Notes: generated by a model not told the origin, from the sequence alone. A DNA stretch of 64,000 nucleotides from an uncultured Algimonas sp. (GCF_947498175.1 NZ_CANMJB010000004.1:62001-126000); one strand, 5' to 3'. Positions 16,369 to 25,239 are shown, counted from the first letter of the stretch. Made by a program: numbers and translations.

Positions 16369-16842
16369 TCAGTGTCGGGCGCCGATTTCCGCCACGCAAT
16401 CGATCTCGACCGCCACGTCGAGGGGCAGGCTCGGCGCGGACACGGCGAAGCGCGCGTGACGGCCCGATTCGCCGAACAGGGCGACCATCAGGTCCGAACA
16501 GCCATTGACGATCTGCGGGATGGCCGGACCCGTCGCGTCCGGCGTCGCCTGGACGAAACCGCCCAGCTTGACGATGCGCCGCACGCGCGACAGATCGCCG
16601 TCGCAGGCGGCCTTGAGCTGCGCGACGATGTTCAGCCCGCACAGACGCGCGGCGCGTTGGCCCGCCTCGACCGTCAGACCGGCGCCCAGACGCCCCCGCA
16701 CGATATCGTCGCCGATCTTGCTGATCTGGCCGGACACGAAGACCAGGTCGCCACTGACGACATAGGGCACATAGTTCGCGACCGGCGCCATGGGCTCGGG
16801 CAGGGACAGGCCCATTTCCGTCAGTTTTTGCGCGATACTCAT
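16369..16842 (-). CDS. RidA/YjgF-family protein
   Basis: 157 residues from ATG 16842, chosen because GGGAG lies seven bases upstream; a longer frame begins at 16869. Members hydrolyse reactive enamine/imine intermediates or have related roles. The fold is shown by 'YVPYVVSGDLVFVSGQISK', 'QAARLCGLNIVAQLKAA' and 'RIVKLGGFVQ'. The usual C-terminal catalytic Arg/Glu region appears as 'HARFAVSAPSLPLDVAVEIDCVAEI'. It belongs to the longer ~150-residue subgroup. The start is divergent from the nitroreductase gene with ~70 bases between. Confidence 0.85.
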   Translation of the reverse strand: MSIAQKLTEMGLSLPEPMAPVANYVPYVVSGDLVFVSGQISKIGDDIVRGRLGAGLTVEAGQRAARLCGLNIVAQLKAACDGDLSRVRRIVKLGGFVQATPDATGPAIPQIVNGCSDLMVALFGESGRHARFAVSAPSLPLDVAVEIDCVAEIGARH

Positions 16843-16913
16843 ATTGAAGCTCCCGTTCTGTGGCCCCACCTATGGGTTCACCGATTATCCGTCCAGCCCG
16901 AGGGGCCTTGTTC

Positions 16914-17510
16914 ATGTCCGATGCCTTCCCGCTTCCGCGCCGCCAAGATGCCGTCGTCGATTTCCTGGCCCACCGGCGCAGCAATCTGGCCAAGGCGATG
17001 GACGATCCGGGGCCGGACGCGGATACGCTTGAGGCGATCCTGCGCATCGGGACGCGCGTGCCGGACCATCGCAAGCTCTCGCCCTGGCGGCTGATCGTCT
17101 ACCAAGGCGAGGCCCGCGCCGTCTTCGGACGCACGCTCGAAGCCGCCTACCGCGCCGACAATCCCGATCACCCCGAAGACCGGCACAGGTTCGAGGCCGA
17201 GCGCTTCCTGCGCGCGCCCGTCGTGATCGCCGTCATCAGCGCGCCCGTGGACTGCGTGCGCGGCACGCCGGTCTGGGAGCAGCAGCTCTCGGCCGGGTCG
17301 GTCTGCCTGAAACTCTGTCTGGCAGCGCAGGCCCACGGCTTCGGCGCGCAATGGCTGAGCGAGTGGTATGCCTACGATCCGCGCATCCACGCCGAGATGG
17401 GACTGGCCGAGGGCGAACAGGTCGCGGGCTTCATCTATATCGGCACCGCGACGCAGGCGGCCACGCCGCGCCCCCGGCCCGACCTGTCCGATGTCGTGAC
17501 CCATGTTTAA
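16914..17510 (+). CDS. Nitroreductase family protein
   Basis: 198 residues from ATG 16914. FMN-dependent NAD(P)H reductase fold of the small YdjA-like type: 'FLAHRRSNLAKAM' for the FMN phosphate region, 'RIGTRVPDHRKLSPWRLIV', and 'GAQWLSEWYAYDPRIHAEMGL' with 'VAGFIYIGTAT' at the C-terminus. The natural substrate is unknown. It overlaps the CIA30 gene by eight bases, suggesting coupled translation. Confidence 0.9.
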   Translation: MSDAFPLPRRQDAVVDFLAHRRSNLAKAMDDPGPDADTLEAILRIGTRVPDHRKLSPWRLIVYQGEARAVFGRTLEAAYRADNPDHPEDRHRFEAERFLRAPVVIAVISAPVDCVRGTPVWEQQLSAGSVCLKLCLAAQAHGFGAQWLSEWYAYDPRIHAEMGLAEGEQVAGFIYIGTATQAATPRPRPDLSDVVTHV

Positions 17511-18078
17511 TCGCTTCGTCGTCTCTGCTCTTTTCACCGTCGCCGCAGCGCTGGCGGCGCCTTCCGTCGCCAGCGAGGCCAGTCCCATGACTATCAACTT
17601 CACAGACCCCGAAGCCGTCTCCTCTTGGCGCGTCGTCAATGACGGCGTCATGGGCGGCCGGTCCGAAGGCACGCGCTTCCACGAGGACGGCGCGATGGTC
17701 TTCCGCGGCACGATCAACACGCAAGGCGGCGGCTTCTCCTCCATCCGCACCGATGTCGAACCCGGCGCGCTGGCCGGCGCGGACGGGGTGCGGCTTCGCC
17801 TGCGGTCCGACGGCCGCGCCTACCGCATGACATTCCGCACGTCCGAGCGCTGGCGCGGCCGCTCCGTCTCCTACCAGGCCGCCATTCCGGCTTCGCCGGA
17901 CGGCGAATGGACCGAGGTGACGGTCCCGCTGACCGGTATGGACACGTCCGTCTTCGGCCGTTCCGTTCGCGCCGCCCCGTTCGATCCGGCGGACGCGCGC
18001 GAACTGGGGATCATCCTGGCCGACGGCCGCGACGGCCCGTTCCGGCTGGAAATCGCGAAGATCGAGGGCGCGGATTAG
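17503..18078 (+). CDS. CIA30-family protein, probably exported
   Basis: 191 residues. An N-terminal signal peptide (about 1-24, cleavage near ASEA) is followed by the CIA30-type beta-sandwich: 'WRVVNDGVMGGRSEG', 'GTINTQGGGFSSIRT' and 'WTEVTVPL'. In mitochondria CIA30 is a complex I assembly factor, but a predicted periplasmic bacterial version cannot be assumed to do that; a carbohydrate-binding-like fold is another reading. The stop codon shares bases with the convergent thioesterase stop (TTAG at 18075-18078). Confidence 0.85.
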   Translation: MFNRFVVSALFTVAAALAAPSVASEASPMTINFTDPEAVSSWRVVNDGVMGGRSEGTRFHEDGAMVFRGTINTQGGGFSSIRTDVEPGALAGADGVRLRLRSDGRAYRMTFRTSERWRGRSVSYQAAIPASPDGEWTEVTVPLTGMDTSVFGRSVRAAPFDPADARELGIILADGRDGPFRLEIAKIEGAD

Positions 18079-18479
18079 AGGTCGCCCAGCGACGCGCTGG
18101 CCGTCGCGGTCGCGGCCAGCCGCCCGTCGGCATCGAACAGATCGCCCTGCAGGAACGCGACCCGCGCGCCCAGCTTGACCACGCGCCCCTTCGTGGTGAC
18201 GCGGCCCGGCTTCACGGCCCGCAGATAGTGGACGTGCAGGTCGATGGTCGAGCCGAACCGTTTGCCGTCCGTCATGGCGAACAAAGCCGGGCCCATCGTA
18301 TCGTCCAACATGGCGGCGAGGAACCCGCCCTGCACGTGTCCGGTCGGGTTGCAGAAGGCGGGCTTCGCGTCGAACGCCAGCTCGATCGTGCCCGCCTTCG
18401 GATCGACGGCGATCAGCTCCCAGCCCAGCGTTTCGGCGGCAGGCGGGGCGGGCAGGCGGTCGAAGATCGTTTCGGTCAT
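18075..18479 (-). CDS. PaaI-type hotdog thioesterase
   Basis: 134 residues from ATG 18479, with AAGGAAAG upstream; the longer frame to 18596 runs through a REP element. The hotdog fold is shown by 'NPTGHVQGGFLAAMLDDTMGPALFA', which contains the HVQGG motif and catalytic Asp, followed by 'TIDLHVHYLRAVKPGRVTTKGRVVKLG'. It should hydrolyse acyl-CoA thioesters; the chain type is unknown. It is near isovaleryl-CoA dehydrogenase on the same strand but separated by repeats. Confidence 0.85.
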   Translation of the reverse strand: MTETIFDRLPAPPAAETLGWELIAVDPKAGTIELAFDAKPAFCNPTGHVQGGFLAAMLDDTMGPALFAMTDGKRFGSTIDLHVHYLRAVKPGRVTTKGRVVKLGARVAFLQGDLFDADGRLAATATASASLGDL

Positions 18480-18497
18480 GCTATCGCTTTCCTTACC

Positions 18498-18653
18498 GTG
18501 AATGCCGGGGACGAACGCTTTAGCATCCGTCGTGGTCTCCATTACCGCTTCGGTCTTTATCCTCATCCCGGGCCCGACCCGGGATCCATCTCCCAACCGT
18601 CTCGGCGAACCTGTCGGTCCTGTGATGGATCCCGGATCAAGTCCGGGATGAGG
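18498..18653. repeat. Composite REP unit (half C element plus inverted B pair)
   Basis: A 'GAATGCCGGGGACG' half-palindrome at 18500-18513 is followed by two inverted copies of a ~30-base element at 18561-18590 and 18624-18653. Each has a CCCGGG-type stem, a TGAT/CGAC loop and a GGATCCATC tail. The same C-then-B order recurs near 20.05 and 20.9-21.03 kb. Confidence 0.85.
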
Positions 18654-18675
18654 GGCCTTTAATGCGACGATCGCT

Positions 18676-19848
18676 TCAGCGCGTCTCCCCGAAAAGCTCC
18701 CGCCCGATCAGCCAGCGGCGGATCTCGCTGGTCCCGGCGCCGATCTCCATCAGCTTGGCGTCGCGCAACAGGCGGCCCGTGGGGTAGTCGTTGATGTAGC
18801 CGTTGCCGCCCAGGATCTGGATCGCGTCCAGCGCCATCTGCGTGGCCTTCTCGGCCGCGTAGAGGATGCATCCGGCGGCGTCCTTGCGGGTTGTCTCGCC
18901 CCGGTCGCAGGCAGCGGCCACGGCGTAGGAATAGGCGCGCGCGGTGGAGAGGCTGACATACATGTCGGCCAGCTTGCCCTGGATCAGCTGGAATTCGCCG
19001 ATGGCTTTGCCGAACTGTTTGCGCTCGTGGATGTAGGGCGTGACCACGTCCAGACAGGCCTGCATGATGCCGATGGACACGGCGCTGAGCACGACGCGTT
19101 CATAGTCCAGCCCGCTCATCAGGATCGCCGCGCCCTGGCCGACCTCGCCGACGAGGTTGTCTTCCGGCACGAAGCAGTCCTCGAACACCAGCTCCGCCGT
19201 GTCCGACCCGCGCATGCCCAGCTTGTCGAGCTTCTGCGCGGTGGAGAACCCCTCGAAAGACGGCTCGACGAGGAAGGCGGAGACGGACTTTGATCCCGCA
19301 TCCGGATCGGTCTTGGCATAGACCAGCAGCGTGTCGGCGGTCGGCGAATTGGTGATCCACATCTTCGTGCCGTTGAGCAGATAGCCGCCTTGCGCGCTCT
19401 CGGCTTTCAGTTTCATCGACATGACGTCCGATCCCGCGCCCGCTTCGCTCATGGCGAGGCTGCCCAGATGTTCGCCGCTCACCAGCTTGGGCAGGTACTT
19501 CTCCTTCTGCTCCGCATTCCCCCAGCGTTCGATCTGGTTGATGCAGAGATTGGAATGCGCGCCGTAGGACAGGCCGATGGAGGCGGACGCCCGGCTGACT
19601 TCCTCGATGGCGATGGTGTGCTCCAGATAGCCGAGGCCCAGCCCGCCATTCTCTTCCGCGACCGTGATGCCGTGCAGGCCCAGCGCGCCCATGTCGGGCC
19701 AGAGATGGCGCGGAAATTCGTTGGATGCATCCACCTCGGCCGCGATCGGCGCGATCTTGTCCTGGGCGAACTGATAGACGGTCTCGCGGATCGCCTCGGT
19801 CGTCTCCGAATGGCCGAATTGCAGCGTGGGGTAGGGCGTGGTGGGCAT
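18676..19848 (-). CDS. ivd: Isovaleryl-CoA dehydrogenase
   Basis: 390 residues, full-length acyl-CoA dehydrogenase. Converts isovaleryl-CoA to 3-methylcrotonyl-CoA in leucine breakdown, passing electrons to ETF. Family features: '[16 protein letters not shown]', '[20 protein letters not shown]', the catalytic base Glu in '[11 protein letters not shown]' (the IVD position, unlike the C-terminal Glu of other ACADs), and '[33 protein letters not shown]'. Assignment to IVD rests on overall similarity and the 'LDYERVVL' Glu. The usual neighbours (methylcrotonyl-CoA carboxylase) are not within the window. Confidence 0.85.
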   Translation of the reverse strand: MPTTPYPTLQFGHSETTEAIRETVYQFAQDKIAPIAAEVDASNEFPRHLWPDMGALGLHGITVAEENGGLGLGYLEHTIAIEEVSRASASIGLSYGAHSNLCINQIERWGNAEQKEKYLPKLVSGEHLGSLAMSEAGAGSDVMSMKLKAESAQGGYLLNGTKMWITNSPTADTLLVYAKTDPDAGSKSVSAFLVEPSFEGFSTAQKLDKLGMRGSDTAELVFEDCFVPEDNLVGEVGQGAAILMSGLDYERVVLSAVSIGIMQACLDVVTPYIHERKQFGKAIGEFQLIQGKLADMYVSLSTARAYSYAVAAACDRGETTRKDAAGCILYAAEKATQMALDAIQILGGNGYINDYPTGRLLRDAKLMEIGAGTSEIRRWLIGRELFGETR

Positions 19849-20030
19849 GATCGTCTCGTCGGTTGAATATGTATCGGCTCGGCCGCCTCCCTAGCGCGGG
19901 AGATGTCGGCATGTCTTGCCCCAAAACGCTGAAAGGAGGCGGCGCGTCATGCGGTCTCATGTCGCGAAGGGACCCTGAAGAATCCTTTGGCGTACAGTGC
20001 GGCCTTGTCTCGCGACAAAGACGCAGCGCA

Positions 20031-20180
20031 GACCCGGCCATGAGTGCCGGGGACCTCGTTTCCCTTTCTTCCTCATCCCGGACTCGATCCGGGATCCATC
20101 TCTTGCCATCTCGTCTGGCTGCAAGGGGTGGGCGATGGACCGCACGGGACCGTGCCAACGCGTTCCTGTCCGGGGTGAGG
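20031..20180. repeat. Composite REP unit (C plus B, partly decayed)
   Basis: C element at 20031-20054 (CCCGGC/GCCGGG arms around CATGAGT), then a B element at 20071-20100 (TCATCCCGG...CCGGGATCCATC). A degenerate inverted B-like piece ends near 20180 (GTCCGGGGTGAGG). The stretch 19849-20030 shows nothing I can annotate beyond the ivd promoter region. Confidence 0.75.
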
Positions 20181-20239
20181 GGCTGATGATCTTCAGGCGA
20201 GTTTCATCGTACGACCGGGCATCGGGGCCACGGCGGGGT

Positions 20240-20760
20240 GTGTGTCGCGTCCTGTTTCGTGTCGGATGACACGAGGCGCGGGCTTGCCCTGCCGAAGGCA
20301 GAACGAAAGAGTTACCTGTTTACGACGGGACAAGCCCGCGCGAAGGAGTGTCGGCCCGACATCGCCGCCCGGCGTGCGGCCCACCGCCTGCGCTCCACGG
20401 CCTCCCCCCGACCGCCGACCCTGGCGAGAGCGGGGATCTTAAGCGCGCGCGGAGCCCAGGGACCAGCCACACGTCGGGGCGAGACGTCGGAGGACGCCAG
20501 CCGCTGCGTAGATCGGCTGGCGACTCCACCCGGCGGTGCGCGGTCCTCTCCGGGGCTACGATTGCACCGGGGGTGTCAGACCCCGGCGTCGGCTCTCCCG
20601 GAGACGACCCGCGGACTGCTCTTCACAGTCCTTGTGCGGCGGGAGGATCCCCGCTCACACCACCGAGCCCTCGCTCCTGTTCCCCGCACCGAGGGTTACG
20701 CCCCTCCTCGTGTCCTGCAGCGAACGGGAGCAACATACACCAGGTTTGGAAAGCGAGGAT
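20240..20760 (-). ncRNA. Hairpin-rich region, candidate structured RNA (class unknown)
   Basis: About 520 bases hold many near-perfect stem-loops and no frame with convincing protein character. Read on the minus strand: GAGGG/CCCTC around 20695, GGACTG/CAGTCC around 20620, CCGGGG/CCCCGG around 20570-20590, CGCCAGCC/GGCTGGCG around 20500-20530, and a closing GCGCGGGCTTG/CAAGCCCGCGC pair (20278-20344) that encloses a CTGCC-TTCG-GCAG hairpin. The stable TTCG tetraloop favours the minus strand. I looked for RNase P, tmRNA, 6S and SRP hallmarks and found none. An uncharacterised RNA, a decayed mobile element or plain GC-rich repeats are all possible. Confidence 0.4.
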
Positions 20761-20900
20761 CTAATTGTCGATTCTTTCGGATGGGCGGGAGAGGACATCA
20801 AGCAGAACAAGGGCTTGGTGTGGGCAAAGACGCGGAAGGTTTGTGCGATAAACGAGGATGGGCGTCGGGAAAGGGCGGCCTGTGCGGTCTTCTCCCGTCT

Positions 20901-21033
20901 GTCCCCGGCCACGAATGTCGGGGACGGCGTCTCCCATACCCCTCACCCCGGACTTGATCCGGGGTCCATCACGGGACGGCTGGGCCAGCTGGAACCGTTG
21001 GGAGATGGATCCCGGGTCGAGCCCGGGATGAGG
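20901..21033. repeat. Composite REP unit (C plus inverted B pair)
   Basis: C element at 20901-20924 (GTCCCCGGC/GTCGGGGAC arms), B element at 20941-20970, and a second inverted B at 21004-21033. This is the most complete copy of the composite. The following stretch to 21227 contains a G10 run at 21171-21180 and a CCCTGCGG/CCGCAGGG stem (about 21187-21213) just after the DUF4167 stop. Confidence 0.85.
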
Positions 21034-21227
21034 AGAGGAGGCCGGCAAAACGCCGTCCGGGCTTGCGGGGCGGTGTTGCCTTCGCGTCCTTTGGGACGCG
21101 TGTCCGTGCCGGACAAGGTTTGCGACGATTGCCGTTGGCAATCTTAGACCCGCACACGGGACGCAAACCTGGGGGGGGGGTCTTGGGCCCCTGCGGGGAA
21201 GCCGGTCCGCAGGGCTGGTTCCGGCGG

Positions 21228-21851
21228 TTACTCGGCCGCTTCGACCGCATCCCCGTCCGGGTTGCGCGATGGGGCGCGGCGGCGGCGTTTGGGCTTGTCT
21301 TCGTCGCCCGTATCGGATGCACCCGTATCGGACGCCTCCGTGTCGCTCCGGCCCGCATCGCCGGATCCGCTATCGGCAATGTCGTCCGACTTGCGCGAAC
21401 GGCGCTTCGGCTTGTCGTCGTCGGACTTCGCGCTCTCGGACCTCGTATTGTCCGGCTTGGCATTGTCGGACTTGGAAGGATCGCGATTGTCCGGATTCGC
21501 GCCGTCCTCGTCGCGGCGCGGGCGGCGGCGGGAGCGGGCGGCGCGCTCGTCGCCGTCATCCTTGTTGTCGTTGCGGTCGCCGCGCTTGGATTCGCGCGCT
21601 TCGCGTTCGGCCTCGCGGGCGGCTTCCTGTTCGTTCATCAGGCGCAGATAGTGTTCGGCGTGCTGGCGCAGGCTTTCCGCCTTGACCCGGTTGCCGCCGG
21701 TCTTGGCGTCGCGTGCCAACTGCGTGTATTTTTCGTAGATGGTCGAGGCGTTGCCGCGCACCTTCACGTCCGGACCGTTGGATTCCATGGACCGGTTGGA
21801 GTTGTTGCGATTATTGTTGTTGTTGCGATTGCGGCCGCGCTGACGCTTCAT
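21228..21851 (-). CDS. DUF4167 domain protein
   Basis: 207 residues. The conserved DUF4167 core lies at ~25-80 ('VRGNASTIYEKYTQLARDAKTGGNRVKAESLRQHAEHYLRLM' region). Before it is an Arg/Asn-rich leader, and after it ~125 residues of charged, repetitive, disordered sequence (Asp, Ser, Lys, Arg). A role with RNA or ribosomes has been suggested from gene context with prmC/prfA; direct evidence is lacking. prmC lies upstream on the same strand, the usual alphaproteobacterial order. Confidence 0.9.
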   Translation of the reverse strand: MKRQRGRNRNNNNNRNNSNRSMESNGPDVKVRGNASTIYEKYTQLARDAKTGGNRVKAESLRQHAEHYLRLMNEQEAAREAEREARESKRGDRNDNKDDGDERAARSRRRPRRDEDGANPDNRDPSKSDNAKPDNTRSESAKSDDDKPKRRSRKSDDIADSGSGDAGRSDTEASDTGASDTGDEDKPKRRRRAPSRNPDGDAVEAAE

Positions 21852-22088
21852 CGAATTGTCCTAAACACGCTGGGTCGAAGTGGGCGGCGAAGGCCGCGCA
21901 CATTCCGTCCGTGGGTGGTGTGGCCGGCACTCTTGCGTGGGTTCGGGACGTCGTGTCCCAGCGGATAACCGCCCCTGCCGACGCAGGATGCCTAACATCG
22001 GATCGCCCGCTGTCAAAGGGGTTTTTCCAGCCGCCTTCGGCCGTCGCCGACTTATCCCCGTGAAATAGCGGGATTCAGAGCCGGATCG

Positions 22089-22979
22089 TCAAGGCTTGCG
22101 GCCCTGAACCACCCGGTCCAGACCGGCCGGGTCCGACCTCGTCCGGACATCGCGGTAGCCGGACGCGTGGAACAGCGCTTCGACCGCAGTCCGCTGATCG
22201 AACCCGATCTCCACCCCCAGCCAGCCGCGGGGCCGCAGATAGTCGCGCGCGCCGGGCACGAGGATGCGGTAGGGGTCCAGACCGTCCGTCCCGCCATGCA
22301 GGGCATGATGCGGATCATGCGCGCTGACCTCGCGCTCCAGCGCATCCATGGCGTCCGTTGCGATATAGGGCGGATTGCTGAGCACGGCGTCGAACGCGCC
22401 GGGTCCGAGCGCGCCGAACCAGTCGGACCGCGCCAGGTCCACCCGGTCCGCGACGCCGAGCGCGTTCGCATTGCGCGCCGCCGTGGCCAGCGCGTCGGGA
22501 TCGACATCGGTCGCGACGGCGCTCGCGTCGGGCCGTTCGGCCAGCAGGCTGAGCGCCAGCACGCCCGATCCGGTCCCCAGATCGAGCACGCGCGGCGCGT
22601 TCACATCGCGCACGGCCGCCAGCGCGGCGAGCAGCAGCACTTCCGTATCGCCGCGCGGCGACAGGACGTTGTCGATGGCGAAACGACGGCCGTAGAAGTC
22701 GCGCCGCTCCAGGATGCGGTCCACGGGCTCGCCTCTCAGGCGCCGGTCCGCCGCTTCCAGGACGGCCGCGAACCGGTCCTGCGGGACGAACTCCGTCCCG
22801 CGCAGGGCGTAGTCCGTTCGCGACAGGCCGGTCAGGCCCAGCACCAGGTCGAGCGCGTCCTCGTCGGCGAAAGACAGGCCGGCGGCTTCGAACCGGCGGG
22901 CCAGGACCCGCTTGGCCGACCGGTAGGTCAGGCCGGAATAGGGACCGGAACGGGGTCTTTCAGACAAGGGGACGACCAT
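22089..22979 (-). CDS. prmC: Release factor glutamine methyltransferase PrmC
   Basis: 296 residues from ATG 22979; an upstream extension to 23111 is not supported. PrmC methylates the Gln of the GGQ motif in RF1/RF2. Visible are the SAM-binding 'VLDLGTGSGVLALSLL', the acidic 'VATDVDPDAL', and the catalytic NPPY in 'VLSNPPYIA'. The N-terminal helical domain is present (RSAKRVLARRFEAAG). prfA, its usual partner, is not in the window. DUF4167 follows on the same strand. Confidence 0.95.
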   Translation of the reverse strand: MVVPLSERPRSGPYSGLTYRSAKRVLARRFEAAGLSFADEDALDLVLGLTGLSRTDYALRGTEFVPQDRFAAVLEAADRRLRGEPVDRILERRDFYGRRFAIDNVLSPRGDTEVLLLAALAAVRDVNAPRVLDLGTGSGVLALSLLAERPDASAVATDVDPDALATAARNANALGVADRVDLARSDWFGALGPGAFDAVLSNPPYIATDAMDALEREVSAHDPHHALHGGTDGLDPYRILVPGARDYLRPRGWLGVEIGFDQRTAVEALFHASGYRDVRTRSDPAGLDRVVQGRKP

Positions 22980-23144
22980 GGGCCGCCCATAGGACGGCTT
23001 TGCGAGGCGGCCAAGGCGTCTTCGGTCCTCGCGACGATCCGCGCCGCATCGTAGGCCTCCGTCACCCTGGAGACGGATCCTTTGACCGTCCATGTCCAAC
23101 AGCGGCTTCATAGAAGGACCACAGGCCCGCTACACGGGCAAGAG

Positions 23145-23199
23145 CGCTTTGGGGCAAGAGCGCCTTGTGCCACGAGCGTCTTGGGGCGCGCCTCTTGTT
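23145..23199. repeat. Short imperfect tandem repeats before the hydrolase stop
   Basis: Three degenerate ~17-base units of the form (A/C)GAGCGYYTTGGGGC lie side by side between prmC and the hydrolase gene. The rest of 22980-23144 shows no gene or clear promoter. Confidence 0.4.
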
Positions 23200-23955
23200 T
23201 CAGAGTCTGGCCAGAACGTGATCGACCGCGCGCCACAGGCGGTCCAGATCGTCGGGGCGCGACAGGGAATGGTCGCCGCCCTTGATCAGCGTGTAGCCGA
23301 CGCGCTCGCTCGTGACCGCTTTCACGATCAGGCGGGAATAGGCCGGCGGGACGACGTCGTCGGCCGCGCCCTGCAGGATTTCAACCGGGCCGTCGAAGGG
23401 GATGGGCGCATCGAGGATCTGGCGGCGGCGACCGTCCTCGATCAGAGCGCGGCCATAGGCATAGGGTTCGCCGTAATCGGACGGTTCGTACACCACCCCG
23501 TCCTCGACCAGCATCTGCCGCTTGTGATCGTCCCAGCCGGTCCAGACCATCTTTTCGGTGAAGTCCGGGGCGGGATTGACCAGGATAAGGCCCTTCACGG
23601 CCTTGGGCCGCTCCATGCCGGCGAGCAGCGACGTCCAGCCGCCCATGGAGGAGCCGATCAGGACGACATCGCCGTCGCCGAACGCGTCGACTATGGCGAC
23701 CGTGTCCGACGCCCAGCGCGAGATCGTGCCGTCGATGAAATCGCCCTCGCTCGCCCCGTGTCCGAAATAGTCGAACCGGACGAAGGCGCGGCCATCCGCG
23801 TCGCAACGTTCGTGCAGGAAGGCCGCCTTGGTGCCGTCCATGTCGGATTTCAGCCCGCCGCACCAGATCAGGACCGGGCCGGACCTGTCCGCGGCTCCAT
23901 CCACACGGCGATAGGCCAGTTGCGCTCCATCATGGTTGATGTGTTGGATGCTCAT
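23200..23955 (-). CDS. Alpha/beta hydrolase
   Basis: 251 residues. The nucleophile elbow GSSMGG (Ser ~103) follows 'DVVLI'; an oxyanion region 'LIWCGGLKSDMDGTKA' and 'RFDYFGHGAS' precede it; the acid lies in 'GAADDVVPP' and the His in 'GGDHSLSRPDDL'. This resembles the mitochondrial ABHD10/BEM46-like group of small serine hydrolases. The substrate cannot be told. It is divergent from the glycosyltransferase gene, with at most 15 bases between start codons. Confidence 0.85.
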   Translation of the reverse strand: MSIQHINHDGAQLAYRRVDGAADRSGPVLIWCGGLKSDMDGTKAAFLHERCDADGRAFVRFDYFGHGASEGDFIDGTISRWASDTVAIVDAFGDGDVVLIGSSMGGWTSLLAGMERPKAVKGLILVNPAPDFTEKMVWTGWDDHKRQMLVEDGVVYEPSDYGEPYAYGRALIEDGRRRQILDAPIPFDGPVEILQGAADDVVPPAYSRLIVKAVTSERVGYTLIKGGDHSLSRPDDLDRLWRAVDHVLARL

Positions 23956-23970
23956 GCTACGGCCCGCCTC

Positions 23971-25125
23971 GTGTCTGATGTTCGTCCATACAATGTCCTG
24001 CAGGTTCTGCCAGCGCTAGAGGCGGGCGGCGTCGAACGGACCACGATCGAAGTCGCGGACGCGCTGGGCCGGGCCGGGCACGGCGCGTTCGTCGCCAGCG
24101 GCGGCGGGCGGCTCGTGTCGCGCCTGGCCAAGACCGGGGCGACGCATTTCACCGCCAATGTCGGATCCAAGCGGTTGCTGTCCTTCCCGTGGCGGGTGGC
24201 GGCGATCCGCAAGCTGATCGTGCTGAACGGGATCGACATCGTCCATGCGCGCTCGCGCGCGCCCGCCTGGGCGGCCTGGCGCGCGGCGCTGGCCGAAGGC
24301 GTGCCGTTCGTGACCACCTATCACGGCATCTACAATGAGGGCTTCGCCGGCAAGCGGCGCTACAATTCGGTCATGGCGCGCGGCGACCTGGTGATCGCCA
24401 ATTCGACCTTCACCGCGCGGCACATCATGGACACGCACGGCACGCCGGAAGCCCGCATCCGCATCATCCCGCGCGGCGTGGACATGGCGATGTTCGATCC
24501 CGACGCCGTGCCGCCGCGCCGCATCGAAGCGGTCTGGAAGAAGTGGTCCGTCAACGAATCCGACCGCGTCGTGCTGCTGCCCGCGCGCCTGACCCGCTGG
24601 AAAGGGCAGACCGTCGCGATCCGCGCGCTCGCCCAGCTGCCCGACGATACGGTGCTGGTGTGCGCGGGCGATCCGCAGGGGCGCGACGCCTATGTGGCGG
24701 AACTGCGCGCGCTGGCCGAAGAGCTGGGCGTGGCCGGGCGGCTGCGCCTGCCGGGGCACGAGGCGGACATGCCGGCCGCAATGCTGGCGGCGGACCGGGT
24801 GCTGACGCCGTCCACCGATCCGGAAGCCTTCGGTCGCACGGCGGCCGAAGCGCAGGCCATGGGCCGCTGGGTCGTGGCGTCCGGCCATGGCGGGGCGGTC
24901 GATGTGGTCGAAGACGGGGTGACGGGCACGCTGGCCGCGCCGGGCGACCCGCAGGCGCTGGCACGCGCGCTGACGTCCGCGCCGGACGATCACGACGCAG
25001 CCTATGCGCGGGCGCGGATCGGGGCGCGGTTTTCCAAGGCGGCGCTGCAGCAGGCGACGCTGGATGTCTATGCGGAGGTGCTGCCGGAAAGGCCGGCGGG
25101 GCGCGAAAGCGCGGAAACGGCGTGA
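23971..25125 (+). CDS. Family 4 glycosyltransferase
   Basis: 384 residues if GTG 23971 is the start; ATG 23932 is in frame but overlaps the divergent hydrolase gene. GT-B fold: N-terminal 'VLQVLPALEAGGVERTTIEVADAL', 'DIVHARSRAPAWAAW', then 'IPRGVDMAMFDP', 'LLPARLTRWKGQ', and the nucleotide-sugar-binding 'TDPEAFGRTAAEAQAMGRWVV' with its E-x7-E-like pattern. A sugar nucleotide donor and a cell-surface acceptor such as LPS are expected; neither is specified by the sequence. Confidence 0.88.
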   Translation: MSDVRPYNVLQVLPALEAGGVERTTIEVADALGRAGHGAFVASGGGRLVSRLAKTGATHFTANVGSKRLLSFPWRVAAIRKLIVLNGIDIVHARSRAPAWAAWRAALAEGVPFVTTYHGIYNEGFAGKRRYNSVMARGDLVIANSTFTARHIMDTHGTPEARIRIIPRGVDMAMFDPDAVPPRRIEAVWKKWSVNESDRVVLLPARLTRWKGQTVAIRALAQLPDDTVLVCAGDPQGRDAYVAELRALAEELGVAGRLRLPGHEADMPAAMLAADRVLTPSTDPEAFGRTAAEAQAMGRWVVASGHGGAVDVVEDGVTGTLAAPGDPQALARALTSAPDDHDAAYARARIGARFSKAALQQATLDVYAEVLPERPAGRESAETA

Positions 25126-25239
25126 AACCGGAACGATTCGGCTCCGAATGCGCTTGAAAAAAGCCGGTCCGCCCGCCATATCCCCTCATTGACGGCGTTC
25201 CGGCGCCGTGAACATCATTGATCCCGCGATCGTTACCTC

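Noticed and set aside
20240-20760. RNase P RNA, tmRNA, 6S or SRP RNA
   Set aside because: The RNase P GAGGAAAGTCC and ACAGA motifs, a tmRNA tag beginning Ala-Asn-Asp-Asn, a T-loop and the SRP tetraloop region were looked for on both strands and not found.
20238-20957. Long overlapping frames on both strands in the ivd-DUF4167 gap
   Set aside because: All give Arg/Pro/Ser-rich translations, have no ribosome-binding site and run through REP elements; hairpin content suggests RNA or repeats.
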